DNA of 64,000 nucleotides from Hofstenia miamia (taxonomy: Eukaryota; Xenacoelomorpha; Acoela). The stretch's first letter is position 1. The number at the start of each line of letters is the position of its first letter. The notes beneath the pieces are model-generated. The model made no database searches, was not told where the DNA came from, and was given only the letters and a program-made list of their open reading frames with translations. A program made the position numbers and the translations under genes. This document shows, one piece after another, positions 25,264 through 38,083 of the stretch. The stretch is from NCBI GenBank assembly GCA_004352715.1, contig SCFE01000005.1, positions 263,222-327,221 on the forward strand. The letters run 5' to 3'.

Positions 25264-27101
25264 AGATCAGCCTTAATGCACATATTAAATGTTTACTGTA
25301 CTAACATGTTTTCCAAATTGTTTTCTAGCATGTGTATATATTTTTTATTATTTTGTTTATTTTGATTCGTGTATGTTTAGTTAATTATATTATTCAATAT
25401 TATACAAGTAACTAGAAAAAAACTACATTACGCTCGGTCATCATATGAAAGAACTGCAACTATGTTAAAATTTGATCATCAAATTCATGTCAAGAATAGT
25501 TTTAAGCTTTAAACACAAATTTAAGTAAACCAAAACTCCTAAAATTCAAAATAATTTTTAATGTGTGTTAATATATATTCTAGCCTATATAATCCCAATC
25601 AATATGTTCATTTGTGAAATTTAGAAAGCATTTAACAGTGGCGTGTTATGGTGAGGAACATTTATGTCTTATCAATAAAAAAACCGTAAGTTGTAGATAC
25701 TAATATTACTACTTATTGGAAAACCTCCTTTAAATAAAAAAAATTGTTTGTCACTCTCTTTGACAAGCTATTAATTATGTAATTTATGCCTTCTAAATAA
25801 TGCACAACTGCTCATGCAATCCATAGTCAGTTTAATATTTCTGTAAATTTTGGTTTGTTTTTACTAGAAGACACTTGAATTACCAAGCAATTCTGCATTT
25901 CTAGTAAAAGGATGACGTACGATGAATTCAGCACTTTGAAGATTTTCATTAGGGGAATTGATTATATGCTCTCAGGGTTTGATACTAGGTGCAAATATGC
26001 TTTTTAGGCATGCAGAATGGACTGCTTATGATTGCATTTGTCAACGCGGCATTCCTTATCCGCAAAAAGGAGGGGAATTTTGGTTTCTTATAGACACCTT
26101 TACTAGGTTGATATAATATATATTGTACCATAAATTAGAAGGCTTATCCATAAATTTATATCATGGCAAGTTAATTAAGTTTTTAGTAATGCAATAGTAA
26201 TATCTCATTTACACGGTAAATGAATAATTCAGGAATAATATTAACTTTCTTAATTATTTTTAATTAAGCAATGCTAATATATTTTCGTAATTTGATCACA
26301 AAAACTACTCATTATTACGTTATTGTTTTGAATTAAAATTGTAGGCTTTTGAGACAAAACTGAATTCGTAACATATATTCTCTTTTCTTATACAATTAAG
26401 TGTCCATATCATTGTGGTTGCCAATTAATTAGATATTAAAATTATTTAAATAAAGACTAAGTTTTACTATTATAGTGTGCTATTTTCGAGAACGTATTTT
26501 TCAATTTTGTGAATTTTATATTAATTTAAATTAAGACTTTCAAAGTCTCAACAACAAGTGTGCCGGACATTTAACTCTACGAAAATTCAAGTTTCTAGAA
26601 CATAATCTGACGAAATGCTGTATAGTTTTTAATGTGACGTAAATGATTATTTATAATCTTTAAGGATATTCTTTTAATGTGTTGTTCATAAATTTTATTT
26701 ATAAATGATTATGATTTCGTACTATCACTCATGGACTACCTTATTGAAAGGAAAAATACTCCACCAGAAAATGGAAAAATTGTGTCTTAGTTTAATGTTA
26801 TATCTGACAAACGAATGTAGCAATATTACGATAAATTTCAAAATGCTAATTGCTTCAATTTCAATGAAATTTAACGCCTATCTTTGTTGTTTCAAACATA
26901 AATGTTGCAAAGATCAGTACTAAAAGGCTGTAGTGTTATTCTTTTGGCATCATTCACTGCATAGAAATGCTAGAGGAATGTTGAATGTACAATTAATGTA
27001 TTGTATCCCTTTGATATATCCATTATTTGAAATTGCCATCCAATGTTTGAGTACATTTGAAGTTTGTAGCTTTAAAATACAATGCAATTAAGTAATTGCT
27101 T
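25264..27101. other. Stretch without recognised gene
   Basis: AT-rich. AACAGTGGCGTG at about 25635 looks like an orphan hAT terminus without a partner. Confidence 0.5.
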
Positions 27102-27338
27102 TTAAAGCGGAATTATTGAATATTTACATCCCCTATTTTGATTGACTGAATCTGTGCACCAAATATTGCGTAAAATGAACCTGTTTGGAGCATAAAGAAT
27201 GTCAACTAACAGCTTATAAAGGGCGGGAAATAATATGGAAATAGCCACTATTGTTAGAAAAATTCCAAGCACGGCCTTAAGGCGCCATGTTTCATTTAGC
27301 GGATGAAATATTGTACTTTTCGAATAAGGAAAGGACAA
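27102..27338 (-). CDS. Unidentified open segment with one predicted membrane helix
   Basis: A 78-codon frame opening at a non-ATG (TTG) codon, hence at best an exon and not a complete gene. Residues about 22-48 (AVLGIFLTIVAISILFPALY onward) form a strongly hydrophobic segment flanked by charged residues. GC content is slightly above its surroundings. No convincing acceptor was found upstream and I recognise no family; chance is a real alternative. Confidence 0.18.
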   Translation of the reverse strand: MSFPYSKSTIFHPLNETWRLKAVLGIFLTIVAISILFPALYKLLVDILYAPNRFILRNIWCTDSVNQNRGCKYSIIPL

Positions 27339-27861
27339 TTTATAAAAAGATCTAATTTAACGTTTGTCAAGCAAAAAGCACACAATAAATACAACTAGTT
27401 TATTGTAATTAAATTATTATTTTCTATTATCTAGTTATAAATAAAGCCAACTGCAAGAATAATTCAATAAAATGGAAATCAAAAACGCTTCTGGCAGATT
27501 AGCATTTGAGATCACAAAGGAAATTATTAAAATTTGCCTAATAATTTGCACAACCGATCCAACAACGCTGATGCAGGAACTCCAGCGGATTTAAAAATGT
27601 AATTTATTTAAATAGAGTTTAATATTTCACTGAATTATGTTCAGCATCTTAATAATAATTATTTTCTAATGACTTTGCACCGAGGCGGATTTAGGTATTT
27701 TTGATTGGTGAATGTGAGCAGTTCACAACATAAAAATAATTAAGTTCTATCGAAATATCTGTTTACAGTGTTTAAAATAAATACTTTTATAAAAAATATT
27801 TTTATTTAGGATTAAGGCTAATTGCAAAATCTGTTATATTAAGCCCAATTTCTTCAGAGGA

Positions 27862-27864
<3 letters not shown>

Positions 27865-27894
<30 letters not shown>
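27865..27894. repeat. (TA)n microsatellite at the 3' end of the Penelope-like element
   Basis: TA run directly abutting the element's 3' end (minus-strand orientation). Confidence 0.95.
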
Positions 27895-27897
<3 letters not shown>

Positions 27898-28012
27898 ATA
27901 CTATCAGATTTATGCTATGCGACCGGTTTCAATTTAAAATCATCGTCAAAACAAATTTTGTGGTAATATAATTAACAATACGCTACACTTAGTTTTGTTA
28001 AATGTGCATACA

Positions 28013-28237
28013 CTAAAACATATTCAATATGTTGGTCGTACTTTGTTTATTCATTAGTCTTTGTTTATTCCAGTTCTTAATAATTAGGGGTTCAGAAATC
28101 TTAGTATTTGCTGTGTGCATAATGATCTTAAAATTATTGATGTTTGCTCGATGTTGGTGGGTATAAATTTCGGAATTTAAGTGCTCTGATAGGTGTTCAT
28201 TAACCCGAGTTTGGAGATGTCGCTTTGTTTCATCGAT
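28013..28237 (-). pseudogene. GIY-YIG-type endonuclease domain of the Penelope-like element
   Basis: The RT frame runs through FTCEECHHS into a TAA (28237-28235) and on in the same frame with IDETKRHLQTRVNEHLSEHL to a stop at 28015-28013. In the family this position reads Y-I-G-E/Q-T-x-x-x-L-x-x-R-x-x-E-H; the stop replaces the Tyr and Asp replaces the Gly of YIG. The Cys pair (CEEC), the Arg of LQTR and the downstream NKQ segment are recognisable. This domain nicks target DNA for RT priming in active elements. Confidence 0.8.
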
Positions 28238-30251
28238 TTAAGAATGGTGACATTCTTCACATGTAAACTTATGTACAATTGATGAAACAAGCATCTCTTG
28301 AATCGGGTCTTTGTTGCAAAATATATTACAGGTCTTCTTAGTTTCTAATATTGGTCTTATTGTTGCATATCTTAATTTTGCATTAATTTTCTTTATTCTT
28401 AAATTTAGCAGTTTTTGTTGCTCTTCAATGTATGGCAACTTCCAATATATTGGTTCTTTATCACTAGATTGAACTTGGTTATATATTACTTCAGATTTTT
28501 TTGATAGCTGTTGATCAACATACCTCTTAATTAATCGATGTGGATAACCATTGTTTTCCAAAATTTCATATAATTCAGAGATTGATTCAATTAAATTTTG
28601 GCAATTTGAAGAAATTTTAAGTATACGATTAAGTAAGCATTTGATGGTACTAATTTTATACTTTGAATCACAGTATGAATAAAATGGAATATAAAGATTG
28701 GTATTGTTGGTTTTCGGTACATCTTGGTTTCGTAAAAATGGTTATTGTACGTTATTGCAACATCCAAAAAATTTATTTTATAGTTCACAGGGGTATTCAA
28801 TTGTAAATTGTAATTCTTTTAAGCAATTATTCATAAAGTTCTTGAAATTTTCAACATCATCTTTGTTTTCAAATATAGCAAAAATGTCATCAACATATCT
28901 ATGATATGCAATGAGGTTTGTGATTTTTAAGCCATCTTTATTCTTTTTAATGATACCCATGGCAAGGATCCCATAGTTAGACCTAGTGATGATCCCATTG
29001 CCATTCTATCTATCTGCTCGTAAATAGTTTCAGTAAATATTAATTTTACGTTTAGACAAGCAATATTCAATAATTTTCTTAAGGTGTAATGATTGATAAA
29101 TATTTCATTCTCTTGAATTAGGCTTATGATATGGTCTATTGTTTTTTTCACTGGAATGATTGTAAATAAGGACTTCACATTAAAGCTTGCAATAAATTTT
29201 CTTTTTCTTTGTTTTCCTCAACATCTTCTTTAAGTTTGTCTAAGAAATCAAATGTATCATTCAGATTATACTTTGTCGGAATATATTTTTTAAGAAGTTC
29301 ATCAAGCCACTTTGATAATTTATAGGTGCTTGAGTTAGTCATTGACAAAATGAATCTAAAAGGTTGATCTTTGTTACTTTTATGAATTTTAGGTAGACCA
29401 TAAAATCGGCTCGGTTGACATCCTCATCTGTGAAATAGCGTATATAGTTCATGTGGTAATTCATCATTATTTAAATAATTGTTTGTTATATCTTTCTTCC
29501 TCATGGATAAAAATGTTATTTTTTATTCTTTTATTATCATTTATCTTTACAAATTTAGAATTATCTTTGAGCATTTCACTCATTTTTTCAAAATACTTAC
29601 ATTTATCAGTTACTAAATTCCCACTACCCTTATCAAACTTTGAAATATAAAGAGATTCATTCTTCGCAATTTCATTTAGGGACATATATAGATATCTTAC
29701 CTTTCTGGATAAGCAGCAGTTAAAGAAAATATTTTGGATTTCAAATCATTCTTGAGTGCATTATTTGGCTTCTCACATCTTACCAACTGTTGAAACATCG
29801 ACTCAACTTCAGTTTTAATCTTAGTAATGTCATGTGCATTTCATATGATAATGCTTCTTCTTGCTCTTTTGTTCAATTTACAGATGATAAATGAATTAAT
29901 GCATTTTTTAATTTAAATTGACCAATTTTGCTTTGGCGACATCTAAGTAATTCAATTTTTCTTATGACTTTCTAAGATTTTGGAAATGTTTTCGGTGTTA
30001 TGGATCTTGCATAAATATGATAGAATTGATTTATTCTTAGTTTCTAACATTTCATTCAAACGAAAAACATTTACTTTGTTTTCTTTTTTAACATCTTTAA
30101 GAATTGAATGCAATGCTTTCAGCTGACTCTTCTTAAAATGAAATGAATACGGTTTGAGATGCTCTGGTATTGGAAGTGATAGAAATTTCGGACCAAACTT
30201 ATTTGATATGCATTTTTCAATAAATTTGATCCTAAGTTGATCTTTATACAC
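28238..30251 (-). pseudogene. Penelope-like reverse transcriptase, frameshifted
   Basis: Segments in order: 30251-29952 (N-terminal, KFGPKFLSLP); 29940-29690 (VESMFQQLVRCEKPNNALKN); 29685-29467 (SKFDKGSGNLVTDKCKYFEK, the DKG block); 29405-29180 (GLPKIHKSNKDQPFRFILSM); RT motif A at about 29184-29145 reading SFNVKSLFTIIP; AMGSSLG near 29000; motif C YHRYVDDIF with YVDD at 28897-28886; INFLDVAITYNNHFYETKMY then RKPT at about 28774-28700; and HRLIKRYVDQQ from 28537. In PLE RTs motif A normally has Asp before VKSLF; here the codon at 29181-29179 gives Asn, removing a catalytic residue. The YVDD pair is kept. Together with the frameshifts this copy cannot be active. Confidence 0.85.
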
Positions 30252-32818
30252 CTTTATATTTAGTTTACATAATAATATAATTCAGTACTATTTTGCATGG
30301 TGAAATCGTTTCCCAAGCAACAAGAATTCATAGTGTAATGATGTCTCATTTTTGTTTCGGCACGAAATAAAGCACTGCACGGTTCCAACACTGGTTGTAA
30401 TAAATTGTAGTCTGTGTAAAAAATTTATTAACATTTTAATTAAGATTTAGTTTTACATGTTTGTTTTATATTTGATAGAATGTTTAATATTGTATTTTGT
30501 GTTGCATGCATAATTTAATGAATTAAACTACAAATGACTTCGCTATTATCTCATTGTTGAATTTATTGTTGGACCAAATGCCAACAATTGAAACAATAAC
30601 GCGCCATCAATCCTTGTTGCTTGGGTTCCTTTTAAAAGTATGTATTTATGTCATACCGCATGTAAGCATCACATGATTTACAAAGAATGACTAAATTAAA
30701 GAATTTCTGATCAAACAGCTAAAACAAATAGACTCAATATTTTGAAACTAATTTCAATTTTGATTTTTTATGACTAGTAAAAGTGTACTATAAGGCCACG
30801 CCCCCATTAATATTCAAAAATCAGCAGATGAATGTAATCTAATTCATATACTCGAACCTGATTTGTGCCGTGTAGTATGTATTAATATAATTTCAATTAT
30901 CACAGATTTATTTCAATGCTCACACAGGCCTAATGCTAGACCCACTAAAATATGACTGTAAATATATTTGCCCACGCTTTGATAAGATTGATTGAAAAAC
31001 TAAATCACGAAGATCACAGTGATTTTAATTACTGAAACATCGAATGCTATGCAATTTACGGTAACTAGCTGCACTGTCAGTGGCCACATAGCGGAGGAAT
31101 TAGCGATGTAAGAGACTCCTTGTTAAAAGTTTAGGAATGCACCACTACATAGTAATTGTTTAAACTATTGAAATCATCTGAGATAGATAACAAAAAGCAT
31201 TCTTAAATACTTTTCCTTAAATAGATAGTCGCTCGTGGAAGTCGACTTCTGAGTTTCTATTCATACTAAATTAGTAATATTTATCATTCAAAGACTTAAT
31301 GCCCTACCAAAAAAATTCATTGCAATATTGGCCATGTGTAGTCTAGTCGGTGATCATGCAAGAGAATCTGTTTTACATTTTTCATAATCACACAAGCACA
31401 CAAAAACAAACAAAATTTTTATGTAAAATTCCAATAAAAATCGTAGAGTTTTATTTTTAGAAGCATCCAAAAATAAATTCAAGTGAAATGACGTTAGCTA
31501 ATTGTAAATTATTTTTAACTTATTAACTTGCTATTAGTAGTTGGATTTCTAAATAAATTTTATTGCTCATCTAATAGACCTTCACTCATGACTTTGAATT
31601 CCCCCAATGGCAATGTCGTTCATTTAAATTTACCAACAATGACATTGGAAGCGAGCTGTCCAAGTGGTGATTGGAATTAATAAAATAAATATGTATTTTG
31701 ATTTTAAGATGTGCGCATCATAAGGTGTTAGTTGAAATGGTTTTGATTTATTGATTCTTTATGGATCAGTGTGGTGGAGGAAGAGAGGTGATATTACTAC
31801 ACATATAATATGCCTTTAACAGTAAATGTATTTAAAAGCCGTCAATTATATATAGTAACATTAAATCTACCCTGCATTCGTAATAAAATATACGTTTGTA
31901 CATTGTAGTGAAAAACTAATAATAGTATATGCACATTTAATTTGACCACTAATAATCGCGATTCAAAGTCGATTATCAATAATAAAGTCAATAACGTAAC
32001 ACACAATTTTTACACAGATATAGGACCATGAACATTGCACCAATGGCATGGTAGTGGATGCATAACGATCAATTTGAAAAACAAATGATTACTTGTTAAT
32101 TGAAATTTTAAGCATCTTCTCATTTGGTTTGTAGAGCAGAGAAATTGTTTTGAGTGGGTTGGGTATTCTTTGTGTTCAACTAGCCTTATAGGCCTAGGGA
32201 CATTCGAGCCAAGCTTATTTATTATTGATATAAAAATATTAAGCAAAGTATCCCATTAAAGGTTAACTCAGACAATTATTTACTAAAGACCTTCTAGACT
32301 TTGTTAATCGTGTGTCATTCCCTGACAACCATTTTATTCTACAATGTGCTCATGCATAATTAACTTAAAATTAAGTACCTAGCTTAGCACTAGTAAAGCA
32401 AACTAATTGAAAAGAGAGGATGCGGTTTTCAATCTGAATAAATTGGGTTCAGATTTAAATATAGTTTATGAAATAATGGCTGTTTGATTTTTAGATTAGT
32501 TAATCCGTTAGTTGAGCAAAAAACATTTGCTCTCAATGAAAATATCATTAAAATGTTTTCGCTATGTATTCTTATCTCTAAGAAGATTATTATTCCAAAA
32601 AAAATAGCAATTTGTGAATTTCGGTCCCTCTATTGTCTAGTAGCAATTTTTTTAAAGAGATAATCAGGAATATTTGACCACAAGGAAAAAATATTGCATT
32701 CTCAAAATTGATTTGTATCGAATTCAAGTACCAATACAAAGGGAAGATATTGAAAAAGAGAACTATTCTACAAATTATACTAACAAATAAGAACCTTGAC
32801 ACGCGTTGATGCGTTTAG
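30252..32818. other. Stretch without recognised gene
   Basis: AT-rich. The part just upstream of the PLE ORF (30252-30430) may be element 5' leader, but no boundary can be fixed. Confidence 0.5.
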
Positions 32819-32840
32819 CAGGGGTCGGCATTCTTTTGAA
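32819..32840 (+). mobile_element. Orphan hAT-type terminus
   Basis: CAGGGGTCGGCATTCTTTTG matches the CAGGGGTCGGCA start common among hAT transposons as I remember them. No complementary end is visible before the assembly gap at 33064, which might hide it. Confidence 0.35.
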
Positions 32841-33027
32841 AACGACTGTCGAAAAATTTCATTTACGTGAATGCAAAAAGACAAATATTATCAAAAAGAA
32901 GTGAAGTCGACATCAACATTTCCGTGCTTGTAAATAATTAAAGACGTAATATATTTAAATTTGTTTTAATAATTTTTCTTTGTAATTCTCATTTGTGAGA
33001 CAAAACAATAATTACTAAATGAACATT

Positions 33028-33063
<36 letters not shown>

Positions 33064-33259
33064 NNNNNNNNNNNNNNNNNNNNNNNNNNNNNNNNNNNNN
33101 NNNNNNNNNNNNNNNNNNNNNNNNNNNNNNNNNNNNNNNNNNNNNNNNNNNNNNNNNNNNNNNNNNNNNNNNNNNNNNNNNNNNNNNNNNNNNNNNNNNN
33201 NNNNNNNNNNNNNNNNNNNNNNNNNNNNNNNNNNNNNNNNNNNNNNNNNNNNNNNNNNN
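33064..33259. other. Assembly gap (196 N) inside a TA microsatellite
   Basis: TA runs at 33034-33062 and 33260-33274 flank the N block; unresolved microsatellite. Confidence 0.98.
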
Positions 33260-33274
33260 TATATATATATATAT

Positions 33275-35720
33275 TTTGTGATTGAGAAATTTAACACGGC
33301 CGGGGCCAGTACGAGATGGGCCTTAAAATGTGCTCAAAAGTCACAGGAAGACTCATTATGCAACTTTGTGGAAATTTGGTTGCGTCATGTGCTCTAACAA
33401 CATGAAAAACAGGAGAATAAACTAAAGTAATTCAAAATCATCTTTAAAACACTATGCTGAACAAAAGCCACAAGTTCAGTGTCAACCTCAAACTAAAGCA
33501 GCGACAGTTTTCTAAGTAAGAAGAATTCTAAATGCGAATTTTCGTAGCAAAGATGACCTTTCAGACTTTCTATCTGACGTCTGAAAACTACGGATGTTCA
33601 CAAAAAATGGAATTGTGGATGAATGGTAAATGAGTTGACCAATTGACCAGTTAAGAAAGACGGTATTTACTTATAAATATAGTTTCATTTGTTAGTAGTT
33701 ACTTATCATATTATTGTACGCAATCATTATTCTCTGACAACAATTTTTCCTGTATGATTTATATATATATATATATATATATATAAACCTGGTGTTAGAC
33801 AAATGATGAGAGATGAGTTGAGCCACGGCAAAACAGGATATATTTAGTTTACTAAAGGTAATGCCATTAATTATTCAGTTAGCTAATGAATTATTGATGT
33901 TGAGACTATAGTATTGCTTAAAGAATTACTTAGTTGAAATAAAATTTGGTCACATTTTTTGAAATGCCCTTCAAATAGAAATGAAATTACCAAAATGTAT
34001 TTAATCAAAATTGATTATACTTTTTCAATAATTTCACTTTTAAGTCTGACGTGCAAATGAGAAATGTTCATTGACAGTTTACTTTCTCTTGATACATTGT
34101 ATTAGTCAGGATCAGATTCTTTCAGGTTTACCGCATTCCGTGACTTCTAAACTTGACCGGGATATTATTATGCTGCAAAACATGTCATCACGGAAAGATA
34201 TTAAAATTCTGTAGCAGAAATAAAATAGGTTATAGCTCTTCTAGAAATAATCATGCTTACGTGTATGAATGTACGCTTGGTGATTATTTATTGTGTATAA
34301 GCAGATCAACGGTATTACAATTTTTTCAAATCTAATGATTTAGGGAGAGACTATGTGTCTAAGCTTTGCTATCCAAAATAAAATACACGCTTTGATTTAC
34401 GGATGGTGAATATTTGCAAAAAATCACTTTCTCTTCTTTATGACAAAGTCAAAGTGCTGAATTGGTTTGTAAGTTACACTCTCAAAAATCCCAGAACACA
34501 AAATTAAGTAAAGTAAATAATCATGAAACTAAGTTATTGATTACTTTCTTTTATTCAGAGCGCATCTGGTGTTGTCATTTGTCACTAGTAAATTGATGAG
34601 AATATCTGGCTATTCCAGACTAAATAACGCATTACAATAGATAGACCTTTGAGTAGTACTATACCTGTAGATAGCTAAATACAGACTTAAAACACGGTTG
34701 TCATTTCTGAAACTTACATGAACTTCAAATACTTTCCATTTAGATGCTTAGATGTAAAGCATTTTTTTAAATGATGCCGCTGAATACGCTTTCAACCCTT
34801 AAGAATAATGTAGGCAATAGTGTTTTTACATTAGGAGGTCGATGAAAAATAATTTTGAGAGTTAGAAATACAACATTAACAAACTGCAAACCTCAGAGTT
34901 GTCTGTAAGTGGTTAGATTAGTTCACTAGTGTCACTGAAGGGGTGCGGGGTTCATGCACACCAGGCCCCCAAATTAAGAAAAATTAGACTAAAAAAGTAG
35001 AAACAAAGCATATTAGAAGCAACTTTAACAAATACTGTGCACCCAAGCTTAGAATTTAAAGCTTTTTGGCGCCCACGATACCAAAATAACAAAGATATTA
35101 CATATTATATAAATATAGCAAAAAATTGTATCTACTATGCACCAAAACTCGTACTGAAAATTTAGTACATAAAATTCCGCGCCCCTATTTTAATATCTCC
35201 ACCGGCTCCCCAAAACTACAGATATGTCATTCCGTCCTATGGAAGAGTGCATTTGGCTGGCAAATAATTTAATTGTGCGTTCATCTAAAATTTCTTCTAT
35301 CAGATCGATGCAAGACAACCACATGCATATTTAAATATTTTCACTTCCATATATGCAGTAGCGATGAGAATAATCATAGAGATAACATTAAATTTTAACA
35401 TGAATTAATTGTCACATATACATTTTAAATCTGATTAGCTTATATGTATTGACTTCTAATTGCAACAGACTTACAACACCTGGGTCATAACGTACTTCTT
35501 GGAAATATTTAAAAATGATAAATAACTATTAATTATCCAATGTTAGCCATCATCTTGTGCATAGATTAAAATCATTTTCAAGTACTTTAAGGTATATTTC
35601 GATAAAATTTGATTAAACACTTTTTACATTGAAGTAATCAGATTTTAATATACAACTCAGAATTTGGCTCTATATGCAATACATGTTTTATTGATGCATC
35701 TATTCACATTATTATTAAAT
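33275..35720. other. Stretch without recognised gene
   Basis: Contains a TA run (33760-33785). A GC-richer patch at 34935-35215 has CCCC/GGGG words reminiscent of a decayed transposon but no clean inverted pair. Confidence 0.5.
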
Positions 35721-35722
35721 AC

Positions 35723-35930
35723 CTTACAGGGGTGGATTGATTATGAGAAACGTTTTTCTATGGTTCACTATTTGCGAATATTTCATGAGGGGCAGTGGCG
35801 AAAAATGTCAAGCAAAGGATTGGATCCAACTAAAACATTAAGAAAATGCACACTCATGTTCTAATGTGAGCATCATTTTGAAGTAGATAAAATGATGTTT
35901 TAAAGGAACATCCCAAATTTCAACAAATTG
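35723..35930 (+). pseudogene. Possible decayed THAP zinc-finger domain
   Basis: After an acceptor-like CCTTACAG (ending about 35730) one frame reads GQWRKMSSKGLDPTKTLRKC, LMF, a TAA at 35862-35864, then CEHHFEVDKMMF in the same frame. W-x(10-15)-D-P-T-K-x(n)-C-x2-H-F is the second half of the THAP signature (C-x2-4-C ... W ... P ... C-x2-H-F); the CEHHF at 35865-35879 fits C-x2-H-F exactly. The first Cys pair is not visible. A Lys/Arg/Ser-rich frame at 36101-36220 may be the linker that follows. THAP domains occur in P-element-type transposases and host DNA-binding proteins. The assignment is tentative. Confidence 0.35.
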
Positions 35931-36319
35931 AATTAAAAACAGGCCAAATAATCGATAGGTAGACCTGAATACACCTCGGTGGCACTGAATATCAGAAAAC
36001 GAAGAAATACTGAAATTCAGCAGATTTTTCGTTAGTAAAATCGAAGATAGTGTTCCAACTATTCATTATTTTAATAACTTGCAAATATATTGTGATTGAC
36101 AGCATTAGAAAAAAACAAGATATTATGCAAACCAAACCAAAGACATCAAGAACAAGCATACCTGAGGCTAGGCTCTCAGCACGTGTCCGCTTCACCCAGT
36201 TACAGAATTCGAAATTTTACGATTTCTTCCATATCAATATTATTATCACAATCACTGACAAGAAAAAAAGAACAGTGTACATGTCTGCTGCACTGTTACA
36301 ACGGCGCTATTTGTGAGAT

Positions 36320-37328
36320 TAGGTAAGCTCTCCAAGATATTCTATTCAAATGTGCTTGTGGGAAGGCTGGACAATGAAAAATAAAGTGCACATTTTCACG
36401 TGGAAGGCTGCTCTTTGAAAAACAAGAATTCGAAAACCATTGCAATTCTCGTCACCAGTGATAAATTCGACTCTTCTAAAATATTGAATCTATCACTACA
36501 GAAATAGGGGATATCAATATGAAAAAGGCTACTGCAGCATTTAGCAAGAATCCAATTGCTTAAGTGCTGTGGAATATATCTACTATTCTGTAAGAAACAG
36601 AAGAATATCATGAACTGCTTCTACAACAATGCATAGTCCTGAATAACTGTTCTTTTGTTGATCTATATGCAATAATAAAACACTTGATCCATTTGGGTAT
36701 TTTAGAGAACTTTTTGACACAAATACACCACCTAAAGGGTGCCAAAATCTAAAAATTATTAAGATTTTCTGCCGAGCCTTATCTATTATAGCACCAATTG
36801 ATTGAAAGAACCCTCTTCTAAAGGATGTGCCTTACGTCCCCGGCAAAGCCTTACTGTAAATGTATCTGAAGCTAAAAGCACAAAAGCCCAAAATCAAAGT
36901 CTTAATTTCAATCTATCCTTAATCCAGAAATAACATCAAAAATAGCAATATCAAAACATAGAATATCGTATGTAGTACTTATTGTAGTGTTGTTAAAATA
37001 ATTTTACCTATTTTTGTAATTTTAAGAATCACCAATGACCTCGCGATTCGTAGCGGACACCAGTTTAATTGTCTGAGCTGTAATCACAATTGTAAAATTT
37101 AAGTTTTTAGAATTGGAAAACTATTCTAGTTACACATCAGCGATTGCCATGTAGTACATATATTTAATAGGTGGAACTTTTGAATATCAATTTTTATATA
37201 ATTAGGATTTTTGAACTATTTATATTTGGCTTGTGCAAATAACGGAGAAAATGTAATCAGCTCAACGCATGTTTAAAACAAAATTTAGTGGATTATTTCG
37301 GGAGCAACTTTATTAGTTTTCAGAAAAT
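36320..37328. other. Stretch without recognised gene
   Basis: The 36340-36610 part has longer than average open stretches on the plus strand but no domain I recognise; it could continue the THAP-associated remnant. Confidence 0.4.
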
Positions 37329-37572
37329 CAGGGGCGCCGGAAGAATTCTTGGTGGGCAGGGGCGTCTTTATAAAATGACAAATTTTTTTATACATTTTTA
37401 ATATTGATTAAACAATCGTCATGAAAAATAGAGCACATCAACATATGTATCAACACTTATTAATTATGTAATGCATAAAAGGCAAATCCTGCCCAACTGA
37501 AAATAATTCTGCCTCCGTGAATAGAGATAACAGTGGCAGCTTCTCTCTCTGTCCCCTGTTCCAGCGCTGATG
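37329..37572. mobile_element. Candidate hAT-like MITE, 244 bp
   Basis: The left end CAGGGGCGCCGGAAG pairs imperfectly with the reverse-complemented right end CATCAGCGCTGGAACAGGGG. The flanking octamers (CAGAAAAT and CTAAAACC) do not match convincingly, so this is an old or misbounded copy. GC is higher than in the flanks. Confidence 0.4.
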
Positions 37573-38083
37573 CTAAAACCGGCAAACATTATCCCCTATA
37601 TTAGCTCTGTTACAAAAATACGCTGAAACTGAAATTTTAAAGTTTTCCATAACCAGCTAGTGAATCCAGTAGCAAGCTATAATACTTTACAAAATGTGTT
37701 TGGGCAAGAAATTGTACATTCCCTAAACTATAAGAGTGTCATGTCATGGGTAGAGTGGGATTGATTAATATTCTATATAGTTCTACACTCATTCATCACT
37801 CATGTTTCCGTTTTGAACAATTACAGTACGCCAAATAGAATTTCGGTTTTTTCATTACAAATTTATTAGGTTGATGAATAATTATTGAGCAAAGTGGAAA
37901 TTGAAGAAGAATGGAATGATAAATTCAGAGCAGTGTATTGATTAAATCAACTTTTAAATGTTTTTCGAAAATCTTTTGAAGCGATGATAAAGTTCTCTCT
38001 AATGAATAAAAATGGATTTAGAGTTATTGTAATTAATCGAGTTATTTAGATAATATTTGCTTTTAAGATTTTTGTGTACGCAG
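37573..38083. other. Stretch without recognised gene
   Basis: AT-rich, nothing supported. Confidence 0.55.

Larger units (their letters stand above)
27895..30251 (-). mobile_element. Penelope-like retroelement (EN+ type), inactive
   Basis: Reading the minus strand from 30251 down, fragments in several frames follow the order of a Penelope-like element (PLE): N-terminal region, RT palm, thumb, Cys pair and GIY-YIG-type endonuclease, then a short 3' region with ACGATGATTTTAAATTGAAAC, a motif typical of PLE ends as I recall. The insertion ends in a TA run. At least five frameshifts and several stops divide the ORF. I see no second terminal copy (pLTR) upstream of 30251, so the 5' end is probably truncated. 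Confidence 0.88.

Noticed and set aside
27895-27960. Hammerhead ribozyme in the Penelope-like 3' region
   Set aside because: The minus strand has GATGA...GAAAC...GTC resembling a hammerhead core, as known in PLE terminal repeats, but the sequences before and after cannot form stem I and the CTGATGA box is incomplete.
32989-33297. 102-codon minus-strand frame
   Set aside because: Spans the 196-N gap and flanking TA repeats.
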